Positions 7,926 to 15,657 of a DNA stretch of 40,264 nt are shown here, piece after piece; the stretch's first letter is position 1, and each line of letters begins with the position of its first letter. The translations under genes and the position numbers were made by a program. A model generated the notes under the pieces. That model was given only the letters and a program-made list of their open reading frames with translations. It did no database searches and was not told the DNA's origin. Location: contig JAPPBX010000103.1 of assembly GCA_026702755.1 (NCBI GenBank), forward strand, positions 1 through 40,264, written 5' to 3'. Origin of the DNA: Candidatus Poribacteria bacterium. Lineage in GTDB: Bacteria; Poribacteria; WGA-4E; WGA-3G.

Positions 7926-8729
7926 ATGGCGAAAGCCCTCTCACTTGTTGCTTATAACGATTTAGAAAGCCAAGTTGAGGCATTGGAAAGGGATGGGTAC
8001 GTCTATTTCCCCAGTGTGCTTGATGCCGATGAAATTGCTGACTTGCGCGCAACCATGGATCGATTAGAGGCAATTCCAGCGTCTCATGATCGGGACGAAA
8101 CACTTGAAAATGGCGATGCATTCCTCCACAAGCTCATCAGCAACTCGTTTAATCGAGACCTCTTGTATCTCCAATTTCTTGACAAATCACCGGTTTTTGA
8201 AGTCGCTGAGGCGGCACACGGTGAGGATTGTCATTGCATCGGTATGCATTCGTGGTTGACAGGACCCGGGCGGCCGGATCAAGGGTTACATACCGATTGG
8301 CTACCAATCAGTCTACCTGCGGAGATTCGTTCCGATCCACGCGTCAAAATCCCAATCTTCATCACTACCGCTCATTATTATCTCAACGATATGTATGAGG
8401 AGTTAGGACCGACGAAGTTTGTGCCGGGCAGCCACTTCTCAGGATGCTCCCCGAACGGGGCAACTGAGTGGAATAACCGGGGGGAAGAGAGTATCCTATG
8501 CAATGCAGGGGACGTGGTGCTTTTCCGCAGTGAAGTCTGGCATCGTGGCTCTGCCAATACCAGTAACGAAATTCGTTATCTCATGCAGGTACACTACGCC
8601 AATCGGATGATTACACAGAAATACCCGCCCTATCTGAATAAATTTCAATTTGATGAATCGATTCTCGCCCAAGCTAACCCTCGACAGAGACGGCTCCTTG
8701 GCGATCATCGACCGAGCAATTACGATTGA
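7926..8729 (+). CDS. Phytanoyl-CoA dioxygenase family protein (copy 1)
   Basis: A 267-residue Fe(II)/2-oxoglutarate-dependent oxygenase of the PhyH family. The facial triad is visible as H122-x-D124 (GLHTDWLP) and H206 (VWHRGSANTS), with R217 placed to bind 2-oxoglutarate. Such enzymes hydroxylate small organic acids, amino acids or lipids; the substrate here is unknown. AAAGGAG precedes the ATG by eight bases. It is about 87 percent identical by eye to the protein at 10057, with identical length, so the pair is a recent duplication. The main divergence is at residues 52-73, close to where substrate-contacting segments lie in this fold, so the copies may differ in substrate. Confidence 0.9.
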   Translation: MAKALSLVAYNDLESQVEALERDGYVYFPSVLDADEIADLRATMDRLEAIPASHDRDETLENGDAFLHKLISNSFNRDLLYLQFLDKSPVFEVAEAAHGEDCHCIGMHSWLTGPGRPDQGLHTDWLPISLPAEIRSDPRVKIPIFITTAHYYLNDMYEELGPTKFVPGSHFSGCSPNGATEWNNRGEESILCNAGDVVLFRSEVWHRGSANTSNEIRYLMQVHYANRMITQKYPPYLNKFQFDESILAQANPRQRRLLGDHRPSNYD

Positions 8730-8793
8730 AGGCAGCACATAATTTGAGGTGTGTCTTTGCTGGGTTTGTTTATAGCGATCCAGAAAAGCGATT

Positions 8794-9057
8794 TTATCCA
8801 ACAGCAACAGCGTATTCAGTTAACACAGGACTCCGCTTCCTTGCACGTTTAGCGGTATCAACAAGTTCTCTGACAGTGACCAGCAAGGCATCCATTGTCT
8901 CCGGCGTAAAAGAGGGCTCGCCATCCTCCGGACACACCCATGCCCAGACATTCTGGACTCGGACAGATATGCCATCCTCGTTGTATTCAAACACGGTCTG
9001 TTGCCATACTTTTTCTGTATTGTGTTGTGTGCAAACTGGGGATGGTTTAGGTGTCAT
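8794..9057 (-). CDS. YgiT/MqsA-like zinc-finger antitoxin relic
   Basis: An 87-residue protein resembling YgiT-type zinc-finger domains, the N-terminal part of MqsA-like antitoxins. The pattern is TxFEYNEDGISVRVQNVWAW followed by VC..DGE..FTPETMDALL. The usual N-terminal CxxC is degraded: only C9 is seen in KPSPVCTQHN, and the second site keeps a single Cys (VCPEDGE). Zinc binding is therefore doubtful. The last third (ARKRSPVLTEYAVAVG) has no HTH, as in the short YgiT group. Its usual partner, a DUF4258/MqsR-like toxin, survives only as a short C-terminal piece three bases upstream. The assignment is a family inference. Confidence 0.6.
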   Translation of the reverse strand: MTPKPSPVCTQHNTEKVWQQTVFEYNEDGISVRVQNVWAWVCPEDGEPSFTPETMDALLVTVRELVDTAKRARKRSPVLTEYAVAVG

Positions 9058-9060
9058 AAG

Positions 9061-9150
9061 TCATCTCTTTTTACGTCTCCGACGCTTAAAGGCTGGCGGT
9101 TCCCATTGCACCTCATCGGGAATATAAGCGGTCACAAATTCAATATAGAT
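9061..9150 (-). pseudogene. C-terminal remnant of a DUF4258-like toxin
   Basis: Directly upstream of the YgiT-like gene, the minus strand reads IYIEFVTAYIPDEVQWE, then PPAFKRRRRKKR and a TGA. This is the typical tail of DUF4258 proteins, which are usually encoded just before YgiT-type antitoxins. A TAA stop (9151-9153 on the plus strand) sits immediately before the first Ile, and there is no start codon, so only about 29 codons remain. The TGA lies three bases before the ATG of the antitoxin-like gene, the expected operon spacing. Confidence 0.55.
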
Positions 9151-9213
9151 TTAAGTTTAACACATCTTTCACATTTTGACAAATTAATATGTGTAGCACC
9201 CTCCAGCGAAGTT

Positions 9214-9243
9214 TTGACAGGACTTATGATGTTGTGGTATAAT
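9214..9243 (+). promoter_or_regulatory. Consensus promoter of the superoxide dismutase gene
   Basis: TTGACA (9214-9219) and TATAAT (9238-9243), both perfect, are separated by 18 bases. The expected transcript starts near 9250, leaving about 95 bases of leader before the sodC start. Confidence 0.7.
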
Positions 9244-9346
9244 TCTTATAGCTCGTTGCCGATGGTGACTCACGGCGGGGCATCTTTCTATCATATTTTT
9301 TCTCAAACTCACATTAGATTAACAAACTTTAACAAAGGAGCTGGCA

Positions 9347-9922
9347 ATGAAACAGCGTTTAATTTTCATCGGCGTAATGCCCACATTTTTCCTATTGATT
9401 GGTATCTCTATCCTATTGGTAGGGTGCGAGCGAGCGCACCAACAGGTAAGCGTTCTTCCAACTGTGCCTGCAAAACAAGCAAACGCTATGATTAGCGCAT
9501 CGAACGACAGTGGCTTAACTGGAATGGCAGTCTTCACACAAAATGGCGACCAAATCACACTCACGGCTGAAATCCAGGGCGCGTCCCCCGGTCTGCACGC
9601 CATTCATATCCACGCATACGGTGATTGCAGTGCACCCGATGGCACATCCGCTGGCGGTCACTGGAATCCTACCGATGTTGCGCACGGAAAATGGGGAGAA
9701 GGTGAGTTTCATCTTGGAGATATCGGTAATATCACCGTCGGAGAAGATGGGACGGGTCGTATTACGTTGACGACAGATCTCTGGGAAATCGGTACCGGCT
9801 CCGACATAGATGTTGTCGGCAGAAGTATCATTGTCCATGCTGATGCGGACGATTTCGTCTCGCAACCTTCAGGCAATGCAGGCGCGCGTATCGGATGTGG
9901 TGTCATCGTATTAGCAGAATAG
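9347..9922 (+). CDS. sodC: Cu/Zn superoxide dismutase lipoprotein
   Basis: Converts superoxide to hydrogen peroxide and oxygen outside the cytoplasm. Residues 1-26 are a lipoprotein signal with lipobox LVGC, so C27 would be lipidated. All metal ligands are visible: copper H87, H89, H105 and H164; zinc H105, H113, H122 and D125. The disulfide pair C94/C184 and the electrostatic-guidance arginine R181 (GARIGCGVI) are also present. Length (191 residues) is normal for a bacterial SodC. AAAGGAG lies ten bases before the ATG. A perfect sigma70-type promoter lies upstream. The gene sits between two PhyH paralogues, both iron-dependent oxygenases, but no shared transcript is evident. Confidence 0.95.
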   Translation: MKQRLIFIGVMPTFFLLIGISILLVGCERAHQQVSVLPTVPAKQANAMISASNDSGLTGMAVFTQNGDQITLTAEIQGASPGLHAIHIHAYGDCSAPDGTSAGGHWNPTDVAHGKWGEGEFHLGDIGNITVGEDGTGRITLTTDLWEIGTGSDIDVVGRSIIVHADADDFVSQPSGNAGARIGCGVIVLAE

Positions 9923-10030
9923 GACTTACGCAAAATTCCTTCCTTTCCTCATAGAATCGGAAGATTGGAAGGATGGAAGACTTGGGTTGGAAGATTGGAA
10001 GGCTCCCATCCTTCCTTTCCTTTCATCCCA
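9921..10030. repeat. Dispersed GGAAGGATGG hairpin repeat, copy 1
   Basis: A purine-rich intergenic element starts with GGACTTACGCAAAATTCCTTC. It contains the perfect pair GGAAGGATGG (9967-9976) and CCATCCTTCC (10006-10015), around a loop of further GGAAGATTGGAAG units. A diverged copy with the same 10-bp stem lies at about 15503-15657. Confidence 0.7.
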
Positions 10031-10056
10031 ATATTTGCTTTGAAGGAGTACTGAAA

Positions 10057-10860
10057 ATGTCGAAAGCTCTATCACTTGTTGCCTATAACGACTTAGAAAG
10101 CCAAGTTGAAGCCCTTGAAAGGGATGGTTATGTTTATTTCCCGAACGTGCTTAATGCTGAGGAAATCGCTGAATTGCGTGCAATGATGGATCGATTAGAG
10201 ACGATCCCTGAGTGTTTGGATCGGCACCAAGTGCCTCAAAATGGCGACGGATTTCTCAACAAAATCATCAATAATTCGTTTAATCGAGACTTGCTGTATC
10301 TCCAATTCCTTGACAAATCACCTATTATTGAGGTTGCCGAGGCGACGCACGGTGAGGATTGTCATTGTATCGGTATGCAATCGTGGATAACGGGACCGGG
10401 ACGTCCGGATCAGGGGTTACATACCGATTGGCTGCCAATCTCCCTACCGGCAGACGTTCGCTCCGATCCACGCGTTAAAGTCCCAATCTTCATCACTACC
10501 GCTCATTATTATCTCAATGATATGTCCGAGGAATTGGGACCGACGAAGTTCGTGCCGGGCAGCCATTTCTCAGGGTGCTCTCCAAACGGAGCAACCGAGT
10601 GGAACAATCGGAGTGAAGAGAGTATCCTATGCAATGCAGGGGATGTCGTGCTTTTCCGCAGCGAAGTCTGGCATCGGGGTTCTGCCAATACGAGTGACGA
10701 AACCAGGTACCTCTTGCAGGTACACTATGCCCAACGGATGATTACACAGAAATATCCACCCTATTTGAACAAATTTCAGTTTGACGAATCTATCCTCGCG
10801 CAAGTGAACCCTCGGCAGAGGCGGCTCCTCGGAGATCATCGACCAAGCAATTATGATTGA
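10057..10860 (+). CDS. Phytanoyl-CoA dioxygenase family protein (copy 2)
   Basis: A 267-residue Fe(II)/2-oxoglutarate oxygenase paralogous to the protein at 7926. H122-x-D124, H206 and R217 are all kept. An upstream in-frame ATG (9973) would add 28 residues encoded by the dispersed repeat. The start at 10057 is preferred because AAGGAG stands ten bases before it and the protein then aligns end to end with copy 1. About 34 differences in 267 residues separate the copies, clustered at 52-73 (PECLDRHQVPQNGDGF against PASHDRDETLENGDAF). A small membrane protein gene follows, almost without a gap. Confidence 0.9.
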   Translation: MSKALSLVAYNDLESQVEALERDGYVYFPNVLNAEEIAELRAMMDRLETIPECLDRHQVPQNGDGFLNKIINNSFNRDLLYLQFLDKSPIIEVAEATHGEDCHCIGMQSWITGPGRPDQGLHTDWLPISLPADVRSDPRVKVPIFITTAHYYLNDMSEELGPTKFVPGSHFSGCSPNGATEWNNRSEESILCNAGDVVLFRSEVWHRGSANTSDETRYLLQVHYAQRMITQKYPPYLNKFQFDESILAQVNPRQRRLLGDHRPSNYD

Positions 10861-10874
10861 GGATGACACAAAAA

Positions 10875-11207
10875 ATGAAAAAAGCATTGTTGGTTTCATG
10901 GGGTATTACACTAATTGGGTTGATTGGGCTCTTATTACATCCTGATCCACCTGATGGGTATAGCAGTTCTCTTCAAGGATATGGAGACGACCGTAGAATT
11001 GAAAGGATGAATCCCTACGATCCACCAATATATCATAGCCAAAAGGCCGAGGATGTAAAGATGGAACAGTATCAACAACAATATCCTTTTTTTAGTTTGA
11101 TTAATCATACCTTCTGGTTGGGATTTGTTGTAGCACTTCTTCTGTCAGCATACGCAATTTGCCGTGCAGCAGTACGGTTTCTGACGGTTTCATTGCTCTT
11201 ATTGTAG
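10875..11207 (+). CDS. Small two-helix membrane protein
   Basis: About 110 residues with hydrophobic segments near residues 5-22 and 82-105, and a polar middle rich in Tyr, Pro and Asp (HPDPPDGYSSS, NPYDPPIYHSQ). No family is recognised. Starts at 10863 (MTQKM) and 10875 (MKKALL) are both possible; the latter is chosen because GAGGA (10859-10863) is then correctly spaced. It begins 14 bases after the PhyH stop and is probably cotranscribed. Function unknown. Confidence 0.5.
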   Translation: MKKALLVSWGITLIGLIGLLLHPDPPDGYSSSLQGYGDDRRIERMNPYDPPIYHSQKAEDVKMEQYQQQYPFFSLINHTFWLGFVVALLLSAYAICRAAVRFLTVSLLLL

Positions 11208-11277
11208 TTGCTATTGGTGTTTCCGCGTGGTGACGCAAAAGAGATTACACAAAAAATAGAAATGCTGAAGGAGAATT

Positions 11278-11955
11278 ATGGCAAGAGACACCAACCGCCG
11301 AATTGAAGCTAATCTCAGGAATTCAGAGTTTAGAAAACTGCTTGAAGAAGCAAAACGCATGGTACAACCAGGTAAAAACCAAGACGCGGTGTACCATATT
11401 CTGAAACACATGGATCAGGAAAAGGACGAAAACGATCCTTCTCTGTTTTGGCATATCCCTGATAGGCAACTCGGTGAGATGATAGGTGTGAGTAAAACCG
11501 CTGTCTCGAACGCACGCCAACGTCTGATTCGGGAAAGGAGGGGTATAAAGAAAGTTGTAAAGAACGTTGGCACATCTAAGGCGAAGGTTATCGGTAAGGG
11601 AGGTGAGTCTGTTTATCTCTATTATTTTCCTACTTATCAACTATTCAATAAATTACACCTGGAAGTGCCTTATTTTCCATGCAACATCGGTAAGACTATC
11701 GGGGACGTTAAAGACAGGATCAGTGATCAAATTGGTCAGCAACTTCCAGAGAAACCCAAAATAGCACTCATTATCAGAACAGATGATTGCAAAGCATTGG
11801 AAACGAAAATACACGATGAATTAAAGAGGAGAGGAGACTGGCTTGATCCGAAGTCAGGTGCTGATGTTGTTGGAGTAGAATGGTTTCTGACGAATCCAGC
11901 CGAAGTTGAAGGAATCTTTAAGTCTATTCACAGAACGGAGAACTCCAATGAATGA
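11278..11955 (+). CDS. HTH protein with GIY-YIG/T5orf172-like domain
   Basis: A 225-residue protein. Residues 62-86 (DRQLGEMIGVSKTAVSNARQ) form a helix-turn-helix of the kind that reads DNA through a replication-initiator or regulator-like domain. Residues 130-218 match the T5orf172/MUG113 branch of GIY-YIG nucleases: IGKT at 137-140, R148, a conserved LETKIHDEL (E175) and GVEWF (199-203). A complete YIG tyrosine pair is not obvious (PYFPCNIGKT), so catalytic activity is uncertain. AAGGAG precedes the ATG by five bases. Such proteins are often found near mobile or phage-derived DNA, but no other such gene is adjacent. DNA-binding or nuclease function is inferred. Confidence 0.7.
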   Translation: MARDTNRRIEANLRNSEFRKLLEEAKRMVQPGKNQDAVYHILKHMDQEKDENDPSLFWHIPDRQLGEMIGVSKTAVSNARQRLIRERRGIKKVVKNVGTSKAKVIGKGGESVYLYYFPTYQLFNKLHLEVPYFPCNIGKTIGDVKDRISDQIGQQLPEKPKIALIIRTDDCKALETKIHDELKRRGDWLDPKSGADVVGVEWFLTNPAEVEGIFKSIHRTENSNE

Positions 11956-12022
11956 TGGAAATCAGTGATTAGCAGAAAATCTCCTGAACGTTGTATTAGC
12001 AGAACCTCCAATGATTTGGTAT

Positions 12023-12048
12023 CGGGCGAGGGGACCTCGCCCCTACGA
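12023..12048. repeat. 26-bp GC-rich hairpin repeat, copy A
   Basis: CGGGCGAG...CTCGCCC followed by CTACGA. Read on the minus strand it begins TCGTAGGGGCGAGG. It matches the element at 14563-14588 in 22 of 26 positions. The stem differences are compensatory (A to G on one arm, T to C on the other), so the hairpin is conserved. Here it is intergenic. Confidence 0.75.
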
Positions 12049-12096
12049 TACATAGCTCAAACCGAATCGCGGATTAACCAGAAACCTACCGTAATA

Positions 12097-12122
12097 AAAT
12101 TATGCCTTAAATGGCATAATTT
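12097..12122. promoter_or_regulatory. Perfect 10-bp palindrome before PhyH gene
   Basis: AAATTATGCC and GGCATAATTT flank a 6-base centre, 50 bases upstream of the PhyH start. With no U-tract after the stem it looks more like an operator than a terminator, but either is possible. Confidence 0.4.
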
Positions 12123-12171
12123 ATCTTTGCTTTACATTTGGAGAGCGGCCCAGGAGCAATAGTTAAAGAAA

Positions 12172-12999
12172 ATGAACACAGAAGTTACGAGCGAACAGAT
12201 TGAATTTTATCGTGAAAACGGATTTCTGATTCTTGACGACTTCCTAAAGGGTGCCGAATTGTCATCGTGGCAGGATGCTGTTGACGAGGCTGTTGCGCAG
12301 CATGTGAGCGATGATGATGCCTTTCACAACCAAAAAGGAGAAGACGGTTACTACAAAAACGTCTTTGTTCAATGCGTCAATTTGTGGAAGACGAGCGAGC
12401 AGATTAAACAGTTGATTCTTAACCCTGAATTGGGGAAGCTGGCGGCGGACCTCGCTGGCACTTCGGGCGTGCGATTGTATCATGACCACGCGATGGTTAA
12501 GCAGCCGTGGGCAAATCCTACGAACTTCCATGTGGATAATCCTTATGACCCGTTCTATTCACGTCAGGCGATCATGTTCTGGATAGCACTTGACGATACA
12601 ACGGTTCAGAACGGCTGCCTGTATTTTCTGCCCGGCACACATAAAACGAGCGGCTTTGAGATTGGCGGAAGTCTCGGACAGGCAGGTGTCGGCGAACTGT
12701 TCCGCGAATATCCAGAGTGGGCGGAGATTGAACCCTGCGCCGCTGAGATGAAAGCGGGAGCCGGTGTGTTTATCAGTGGGATGGTCGCGCATGCGGCGGG
12801 GCCGAATATGACGACGCACCCGCGCCGTGCGTTTGCAATGCTTTTTATGCCGGAGGATGCCACATTCAATGGGAAAAAGAGTGCCCTGCCCGATGAAATA
12901 TTTGAGAAGTTGAAGGCTGGCGATGTATTGGCGGATGATGAACATCTGCCAGTGGTTTTCTCATATCGAAACGGCAGTACATTGGCAAATCAGTCTTAA
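12172..12999 (+). CDS. Phytanoyl-CoA dioxygenase family protein
   Basis: A 275-residue Fe(II)/2-oxoglutarate oxygenase, only distantly related to the copies at 7926 and 10057. The triad is H120-x-D122 (NFHVDNPYD) and H207 (VAHAAGPN), with R218 or R219 for 2-oxoglutarate. The N-terminus (EQIEFYRENGFLILDDFL) is the standard PhyH opening helix and strand. The Shine-Dalgarno AGGAG lies 15 bases upstream, rather far. Substrate unknown. A small lipoprotein gene follows 29 bases after the stop. Confidence 0.9.
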   Translation: MNTEVTSEQIEFYRENGFLILDDFLKGAELSSWQDAVDEAVAQHVSDDDAFHNQKGEDGYYKNVFVQCVNLWKTSEQIKQLILNPELGKLAADLAGTSGVRLYHDHAMVKQPWANPTNFHVDNPYDPFYSRQAIMFWIALDDTTVQNGCLYFLPGTHKTSGFEIGGSLGQAGVGELFREYPEWAEIEPCAAEMKAGAGVFISGMVAHAAGPNMTTHPRRAFAMLFMPEDATFNGKKSALPDEIFEKLKAGDVLADDEHLPVVFSYRNGSTLANQS

Positions 13000-13028
13000 A
13001 TCGAAAACCAAATATCAGGAGTTTTCTC

Positions 13029-13436
13029 ATGTTAAGCGGAAACATGAATGGAAAAATCATCGTGTTGGTTCTATCGATGATATTATTTGTTTCCGCTTGC
13101 GGTGGTGATGAGGTTGATGTCGATTACCTTGGGGACTCCTATCCGCCGACTTCCGATGTGGATGTTTACTTTTCAGAGGAGGACATAACCGAAGGCTATT
13201 TGGTGATGGGACGTGCTACTGTAGACGGAGGTGACGCAGAGGCGTTAGAAGAAAAGTTAATAGAGAAGGCACGCGAGAGCGGTGCTGATGGAATCATATT
13301 TGAAGAATTTGATCGGGTAAAGACTGGAGAACAAACCATAGTCAATGACATAGGGGACGTAGAAATCGTCAACACGGACACCAAAAGCACATTACAGGTT
13401 AAAGCGATTTTTATCAAGTATAACAGAAATCTATAG
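13029..13436 (+). CDS. Small lipoprotein, YbjQ-like repeat region
   Basis: 135 residues starting with a lipoprotein signal: hydrophobic 9-20, lipobox VSAC with C24. The mature part is acidic. It contains GYLVMGRATVDGGDAEALEEKL followed by ARESGADGIIFEEFD, a pattern seen in heavy-metal-binding/YbjQ-like domains, where a strand is followed by a helix and 'GADGI'. That resemblance is only suggestive. AGGAG eight bases before the first ATG supports this start; an internal ATG at 13044 is the alternative. Probably cotranscribed with the PhyH gene upstream. Function unknown. Confidence 0.6.
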   Translation: MLSGNMNGKIIVLVLSMILFVSACGGDEVDVDYLGDSYPPTSDVDVYFSEEDITEGYLVMGRATVDGGDAEALEEKLIEKARESGADGIIFEEFDRVKTGEQTIVNDIGDVEIVNTDTKSTLQVKAIFIKYNRNL

Positions 13437-13540
13437 GGTGTTGGGAATGCCAGATGGTGTGCTTGCAAAATGCGCGCCAATCTAAAAGGAGTTATAATTT
13501 TTTCTAACTTGTAGGTCAGGATTTTCAAAATAGATCCGAA

Positions 13541-15481
13541 ATGCCGCACACAAAACCGACCCTATACCCACCAAAACCGTCCTCATCCGTCGGCTGGCGG
13601 TCTATAGCAATTGGACTTATTCTCATCCCCATCAATTGTTATTGGATCACCTATATTGAACTTGTACAATATTCCGCGCAGCCCACCATTGTCTCGCTTA
13701 TTTTCACGGTTGTTTTCAACGTCCTTGTGTTGATAGGACTCAACCAAATATTTAAGCGATTCCTGCCTCGGTTCGCACTATCCCAAGGTGAACTCCTTGT
13801 CATCTATGTCATGTTATCCGTTGCATCAGCGACAGCGGGACACAGCATGATGGAGATTTTGGTTCCCACATTGGGGCACGCGTTCTGGTTCGCAACGCCG
13901 GAAAACGATTGGAAAGATCTATTTTGGCGGTATATTCCGAGATGGCTTGCCGTAGTGGACAAGGACGTTCTTTCGGGCTACTACGAAGGAGATTCTACAC
14001 TACATACAAAGCAGCATCTGTTGGGCTGGTTAACGCCTGTGATCAATTGGTTTGCCTTCCTCTTTGCGCTGCTTTTTGTTATGCTTTGCATCAACCTTAT
14101 CGTGCGGAAACCGTGGACGGAAGATGAGAAGCTGGCGTATCCGATTATCCAACTTCCAGCGCGAATGACAAGCGAAGGTTTTTTCACGAATCGGCTGATG
14201 TGGCTCGCTTTCGGGCTTGTGGCGATTTTCGACATTATTAACGGCTTGCACCACATTTTTCCGGCGATACCCTCCGTATACGAGAAAGCGTACCGTTTCA
14301 GATTCACAGAGAAACCCTTCTCCGCAATGGGGTGGCTGAGATTGGGGATTTATCCTTTTGTTTTAGGCATCGGATTTCTGATTCCGTTGGATCTGCTGTT
14401 TTCGAGTTGGTTTTTCTTTTGGGTGTGGAAGGGGCAACAACTCATCGGAAGCGTCGCGGGTTTAGAAGGAACGGGCTATCCTTATATCAACTATCAGGGA
14501 TTTGGTGCGTATATGGGCATCTTTCTGATTGCTGTTTGGAGGGGCAGAAAATACCTTCAATACGGGCGGGGTAACCCCGCCCCTACGAGCCTAAAGGTCC
14601 ATTCCACGTCTACGCGGGATGAACCGATGTCGCCTCGAATTCTTGTTCTCGCGCTTATTGCCGGTGTTGCATTTCTGACCCTTTTCTGTTTGAAAGCAGG
14701 GATGTCCCTCTGGGCGATTCTTGTTTTCTTTGGACTTTACTTTGCCTTTTCAACGGCAGTTTCCCGCATGCGAGCGGAACTCGGATCACCGATGCACGAC
14801 TTGCACTATACGGGACCAGAACGGGTCATGGTCGCTGCTGTAGGCACCCGTCGGTTGGGACCGAACAATCTTTCAATGTTCTCTTTTTTCTGGTTTTTTA
14901 CGCGCACCTTCGATTCGCATCCGATGCCCCACCAACTTGAAGGTTTCAAACTCGCCTCAACGTCAGGCATCCGGAGCCGTTTTATGCTGTTTGCGATCCT
15001 TATTGCGCTGGTTGTCGGTATCCTTTCGCAATTTTGGGCACTTATATCCATCCCTTACCGACTCGGTGCTGTACACGAGATGTCTCGCGTGCCAATCGTA
15101 TACGGGTCTGAACCGTGGCGGAATTTGCAGAATTGGTTAACACATCCACTTTCCCCGGACTATTGGGCGTTAGGATTCACCGGAATTGGTCTACTGTTCT
15201 CCCTTTTCCTCATGCTGATGCGAATGAAGTTTTTCTGGTTCCCTTTTCATCCGGCGGCGTATGCTACTGTGTGCGGGAGCTGGGCGGTCAATTACATCTG
15301 GTTTAGTCTGGGGATCGTATGGGTGCTGAAATTGGTGCTGCTGAAATATGGTGGGCGAAATGCGCATCGAAAGGCGATGCCATTTTTTCTGGGATTGATA
15401 CTGGGACAATTTACCGTCGGGAGTCTATGGACGATTCTGGGCATGGTGTTTAATATACCGACTTATGGCATTTGGCCGTAG
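13541..15481 (+). CDS. DUF6785/OPT-like polytopic membrane protein
   Basis: A 646-residue membrane protein with roughly 12-14 hydrophobic segments. It carries motifs typical of the DUF6785/DUF6784 proteins of Planctomycetes-like and Poribacteria-like genomes: SQGELLVIYVMLSVASATAGH (about 86-106), RKPWTEDEKLAYPIIQLP (about 188-205) and SRMRAELGSPMHDL (about 407-420). The family is remotely related to oligopeptide transporters and its role is unknown. No Shine-Dalgarno precedes the only in-frame ATG (TAA lies 36 bases upstream). Residues about 341-350 (YGRGNPAPTS) are encoded by a dispersed 26-bp hairpin element that elsewhere is intergenic, so the gene seems to carry an in-frame insertion in a cytoplasmic loop. 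Confidence 0.75.
   Translation: MPHTKPTLYPPKPSSSVGWRSIAIGLILIPINCYWITYIELVQYSAQPTIVSLIFTVVFNVLVLIGLNQIFKRFLPRFALSQGELLVIYVMLSVASATAGHSMMEILVPTLGHAFWFATPENDWKDLFWRYIPRWLAVVDKDVLSGYYEGDSTLHTKQHLLGWLTPVINWFAFLFALLFVMLCINLIVRKPWTEDEKLAYPIIQLPARMTSEGFFTNRLMWLAFGLVAIFDIINGLHHIFPAIPSVYEKAYRFRFTEKPFSAMGWLRLGIYPFVLGIGFLIPLDLLFSSWFFFWVWKGQQLIGSVAGLEGTGYPYINYQGFGAYMGIFLIAVWRGRKYLQYGRGNPAPTSLKVHSTSTRDEPMSPRILVLALIAGVAFLTLFCLKAGMSLWAILVFFGLYFAFSTAVSRMRAELGSPMHDLHYTGPERVMVAAVGTRRLGPNNLSMFSFFWFFTRTFDSHPMPHQLEGFKLASTSGIRSRFMLFAILIALVVGILSQFWALISIPYRLGAVHEMSRVPIVYGSEPWRNLQNWLTHPLSPDYWALGFTGIGLLFSLFLMLMRMKFFWFPFHPAAYATVCGSWAVNYIWFSLGIVWVLKLVLLKYGGRNAHRKAMPFFLGLILGQFTVGSLWTILGMVFNIPTYGIWP
14563..14588. repeat. 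26-bp GC-rich hairpin repeat, copy B, inside a gene
   Basis: CGGGCGGGGTAACCCCGCCC followed by CTACGA. This is a near copy of the intergenic element at 12023 with compensatory stem changes. It lies within the membrane-protein reading frame, which stays open through it. Confidence 0.8.
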
Positions 15482-15502
15482 TCCGGGGGCAGACAAGTTG
15501 TA

Positions 15503-15657
15503 CAGGATAGGCGCGAAATTCCTTCTTTGCTGGAGGAATCGGAAGCTTGGAAGATCGGAAGGATGGAGAACACTTCAGGGCACCGTCTCCCATCCTTCCA
15601 TCGAACAGGAAACGGACAGAGGAATGGAAGTAGATTTCTTCCATTCTTCCATCCCTA
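15503..15657. repeat. Dispersed GGAAGGATGG hairpin repeat, copy 2
   Basis: Begins GGATAGGCGCGAAATTCCTTC. It holds the same perfect 10-bp stem as the copy at 9921 (GGAAGGATGG 15557-15566, CCATCCTTCC 15590-15599) and a longer run of GGAAG/CTTCC units, ending near CTTCCATCCC. No gene lies in the 256-base gap 15482-15737. Confidence 0.7.

Noticed and set aside
9973-10056. Upstream in-frame start for PhyH copy 2
   Set aside because: The extra residues are encoded by a dispersed repeat and have no counterpart in copy 1.
12097-12122. Palindrome considered as an intrinsic terminator of the GIY-YIG gene
   Set aside because: There is no U-tract and it lies about 140 bases past the stop, close to the next start, so an operator is at least as likely.
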